A DNA stretch of 58,276 nt, from NCBI GenBank assembly GCA_910587555.1, contig CAJULV010000011.1:1-58276 (forward strand), read 5' to 3'. The position numbers and the translations under genes are program-made. Below are positions 57,588 through 58,276 of this stretch, in pieces. The first letter of the stretch is position 1. Every line of letters begins with the position of its first letter. The notes below the pieces were generated by a model. That model was not told the origin of the DNA. It saw only the letters and a list, made by a program, of their open reading frames with translations, and made no database searches. The DNA comes from an uncultured Acetatifactor sp. (lineage in GTDB: Bacteria; Bacillota; Clostridia; Lachnospirales; Lachnospiraceae).

Positions 57588-58276
57588 TTATGCCATTGCA
57601 GTAACCGTATCCCGCAATCTCCTTACTTCACTTTCCAGAATATTTACCCGTACCGACATTATTTCTTTCTCATTCTCTACCTTCAATGCCTCATCCAGTT
57701 TTCTGCTTAAGTTAAGATGCCCCTCTGCGATGATACGAATATTTCGGTTTGTCTCATTCTCAAGCGTCAGCTGAAGCTCCTTTATGTCCTTCCTCATCAA
57801 TTCCACTGTTCCTTCAAACTTCTGCTCAAGTTCACATACATTCCACTTTAGTCCTGCCACATCCCCCTTTATTTCTACTACTTCCCCCTTTAGCCCTGCC
57901 ACATCCTCCTTTACTCCTGCTACATCTACCTTTAGCCCTGCTACATCCTCCTTTAGTCCTGCCACATCCCCCTTTATTTCTACTACTTCCCCCTTTAGCC
58001 CTGCCACATCCTCCTTTACTCCTGCTACATCTACCTTTAGCCCTGCTACATCTACCTTTAGTCCTGCCACATCCTCCTTTACTCCTGCCACATCTCCCTT
58101 TATTTCTACTACTTCCCCCTTTAGTTCTGCCACATCCTCCTTTACTCCTGCCACATCTCCCTTTATTTCTACTACTTCCCCCTTTAGTTCTGCCACATCC
58201 TCCTTTACTCCTGCCACATCTCCCTTTATTTCTACTACTTCCCCCTTTAGTTCTGCCACATCCTCCTTTACTCCTG
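57588..58276 (-). CDS. Coiled-coil protein of 7-residue repeats (5' end outside window)
   Basis: The frame is open to the right edge. The N-terminal visible part consists of 7-residue units of the type x-x-L-K-x-x-V (GDVAGVK, EDVAELK, GEVVEIK), repeated about 20 times and grouped at places in 21-residue blocks (63 bp). The C-terminal 80 residues are a normal coiled coil (NVCELEQKFEGTVELMRKDIKELQLTLENETNRNIRIIAEGHLNLSRKLDEALKVENEKEIMSVRVNILESEVRRLRDTVTAMA). The DNA of the repeat is nearly identical in units, which suggests copy-number change. In its end part it resembles DUF-type proteins of Firmicutes with an HLNLSRKLDEAL motif; function unknown. Confidence 0.8.
   Translation of the reverse strand, partial: GVKEDVAELKGEVVEIKGDVAGVKEDVAELKGEVVEIKGDVAGVKEDVAELKGEVVEIKGDVAGVKEDVAGLKVDVAGLKVDVAGVKEDVAGLKGEVVEIKGDVAGLKEDVAGLKVDVAGVKEDVAGLKGEVVEIKGDVAGLKWNVCELEQKFEGTVELMRKDIKELQLTLENETNRNIRIIAEGHLNLSRKLDEALKVENEKEIMSVRVNILESEVRRLRDTVTAMA

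Overview
The window looks like a chromosomal segment of an anaerobic, spore-forming Lachnospiraceae-type Clostridia. Supporting signs are a glycyl-radical pyruvate formate-lyase locus with its activase and a clostridial ferredoxin, the spore proteins SpoVAD and SpoVAE, a complete F-type ATP synthase operon whose c subunit carries a sodium-binding signature, BirA-controlled bioY, and Firmicutes gene order (rpsF-ssb-rpsR, gdpP-rplI-dnaB, sua5-rpiB-upp-atp). Most genes are on the minus strand. There are no rRNA or tRNA genes, no CRISPR array and no recognisable insertion sequence.

Layout. 1-2125 (+): 3' end of a pyruvate formate-lyase that stops before its glycyl-radical domain, 49-bp tandem repeats of its last codons, a 66-aa Cys-containing small protein, an 80-aa free-standing glycyl-radical domain, the PFL activase and a 2[4Fe-4S] ferredoxin. 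2100-9077 (-): replication and translation genes with GdpP, preceded in the direction of transcription by a DUF951 protein. 9237-15065: YdcF-like protein, a sirtuin (+) and a giant DUF4132 protein. 15610-22511: DUF5721 protein (+), separated spoVAE and spoVAD, aroK, ridA, zinc-ribbon and SH3 proteins, trpS with a structured leader. 22782-23524 (+): bioY with BirA operator. 23575-27932 (-): polyprenyl-phosphate sugar module (UbiA-type phosphoribosyltransferase, GT39, DUF6020). 28028-32899: envelope proteins, a METTL25-like methyltransferase and a hypothetical. 32984-40702: atpZIBEFHAGDC. 40878-45530: DUF402 protein (+), SleB-type hydrolase, upp, rpiB, sua5, yccF. 45762-48568: BceAB-type ABC transporter with a response-regulator-like promoter. 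48897-52683: VWA-MoxR-LRR operon behind a 27/28-bp repeat array. 52937-54371: hydrolase and RdgB. 54884-57191 (+): GNAT, a short AraC-type regulator and a papain-fold-like protein. 57588-end (-): a coiled-coil protein of 7-residue repeats, cut by the window edge.

The most unusual locus is the first: PFL appears to be divided into a large catalytic polypeptide and a separately translated glycyl-radical polypeptide, with a second small ORF that resembles the start of the radical domain but replaces the glycine loop by a cysteine-containing tail. Recurring local structure includes a dispersed hairpin repeat family (five or six sites) and two places where the last codons of a gene, including the stop codon, are tandemly repeated behind the gene.
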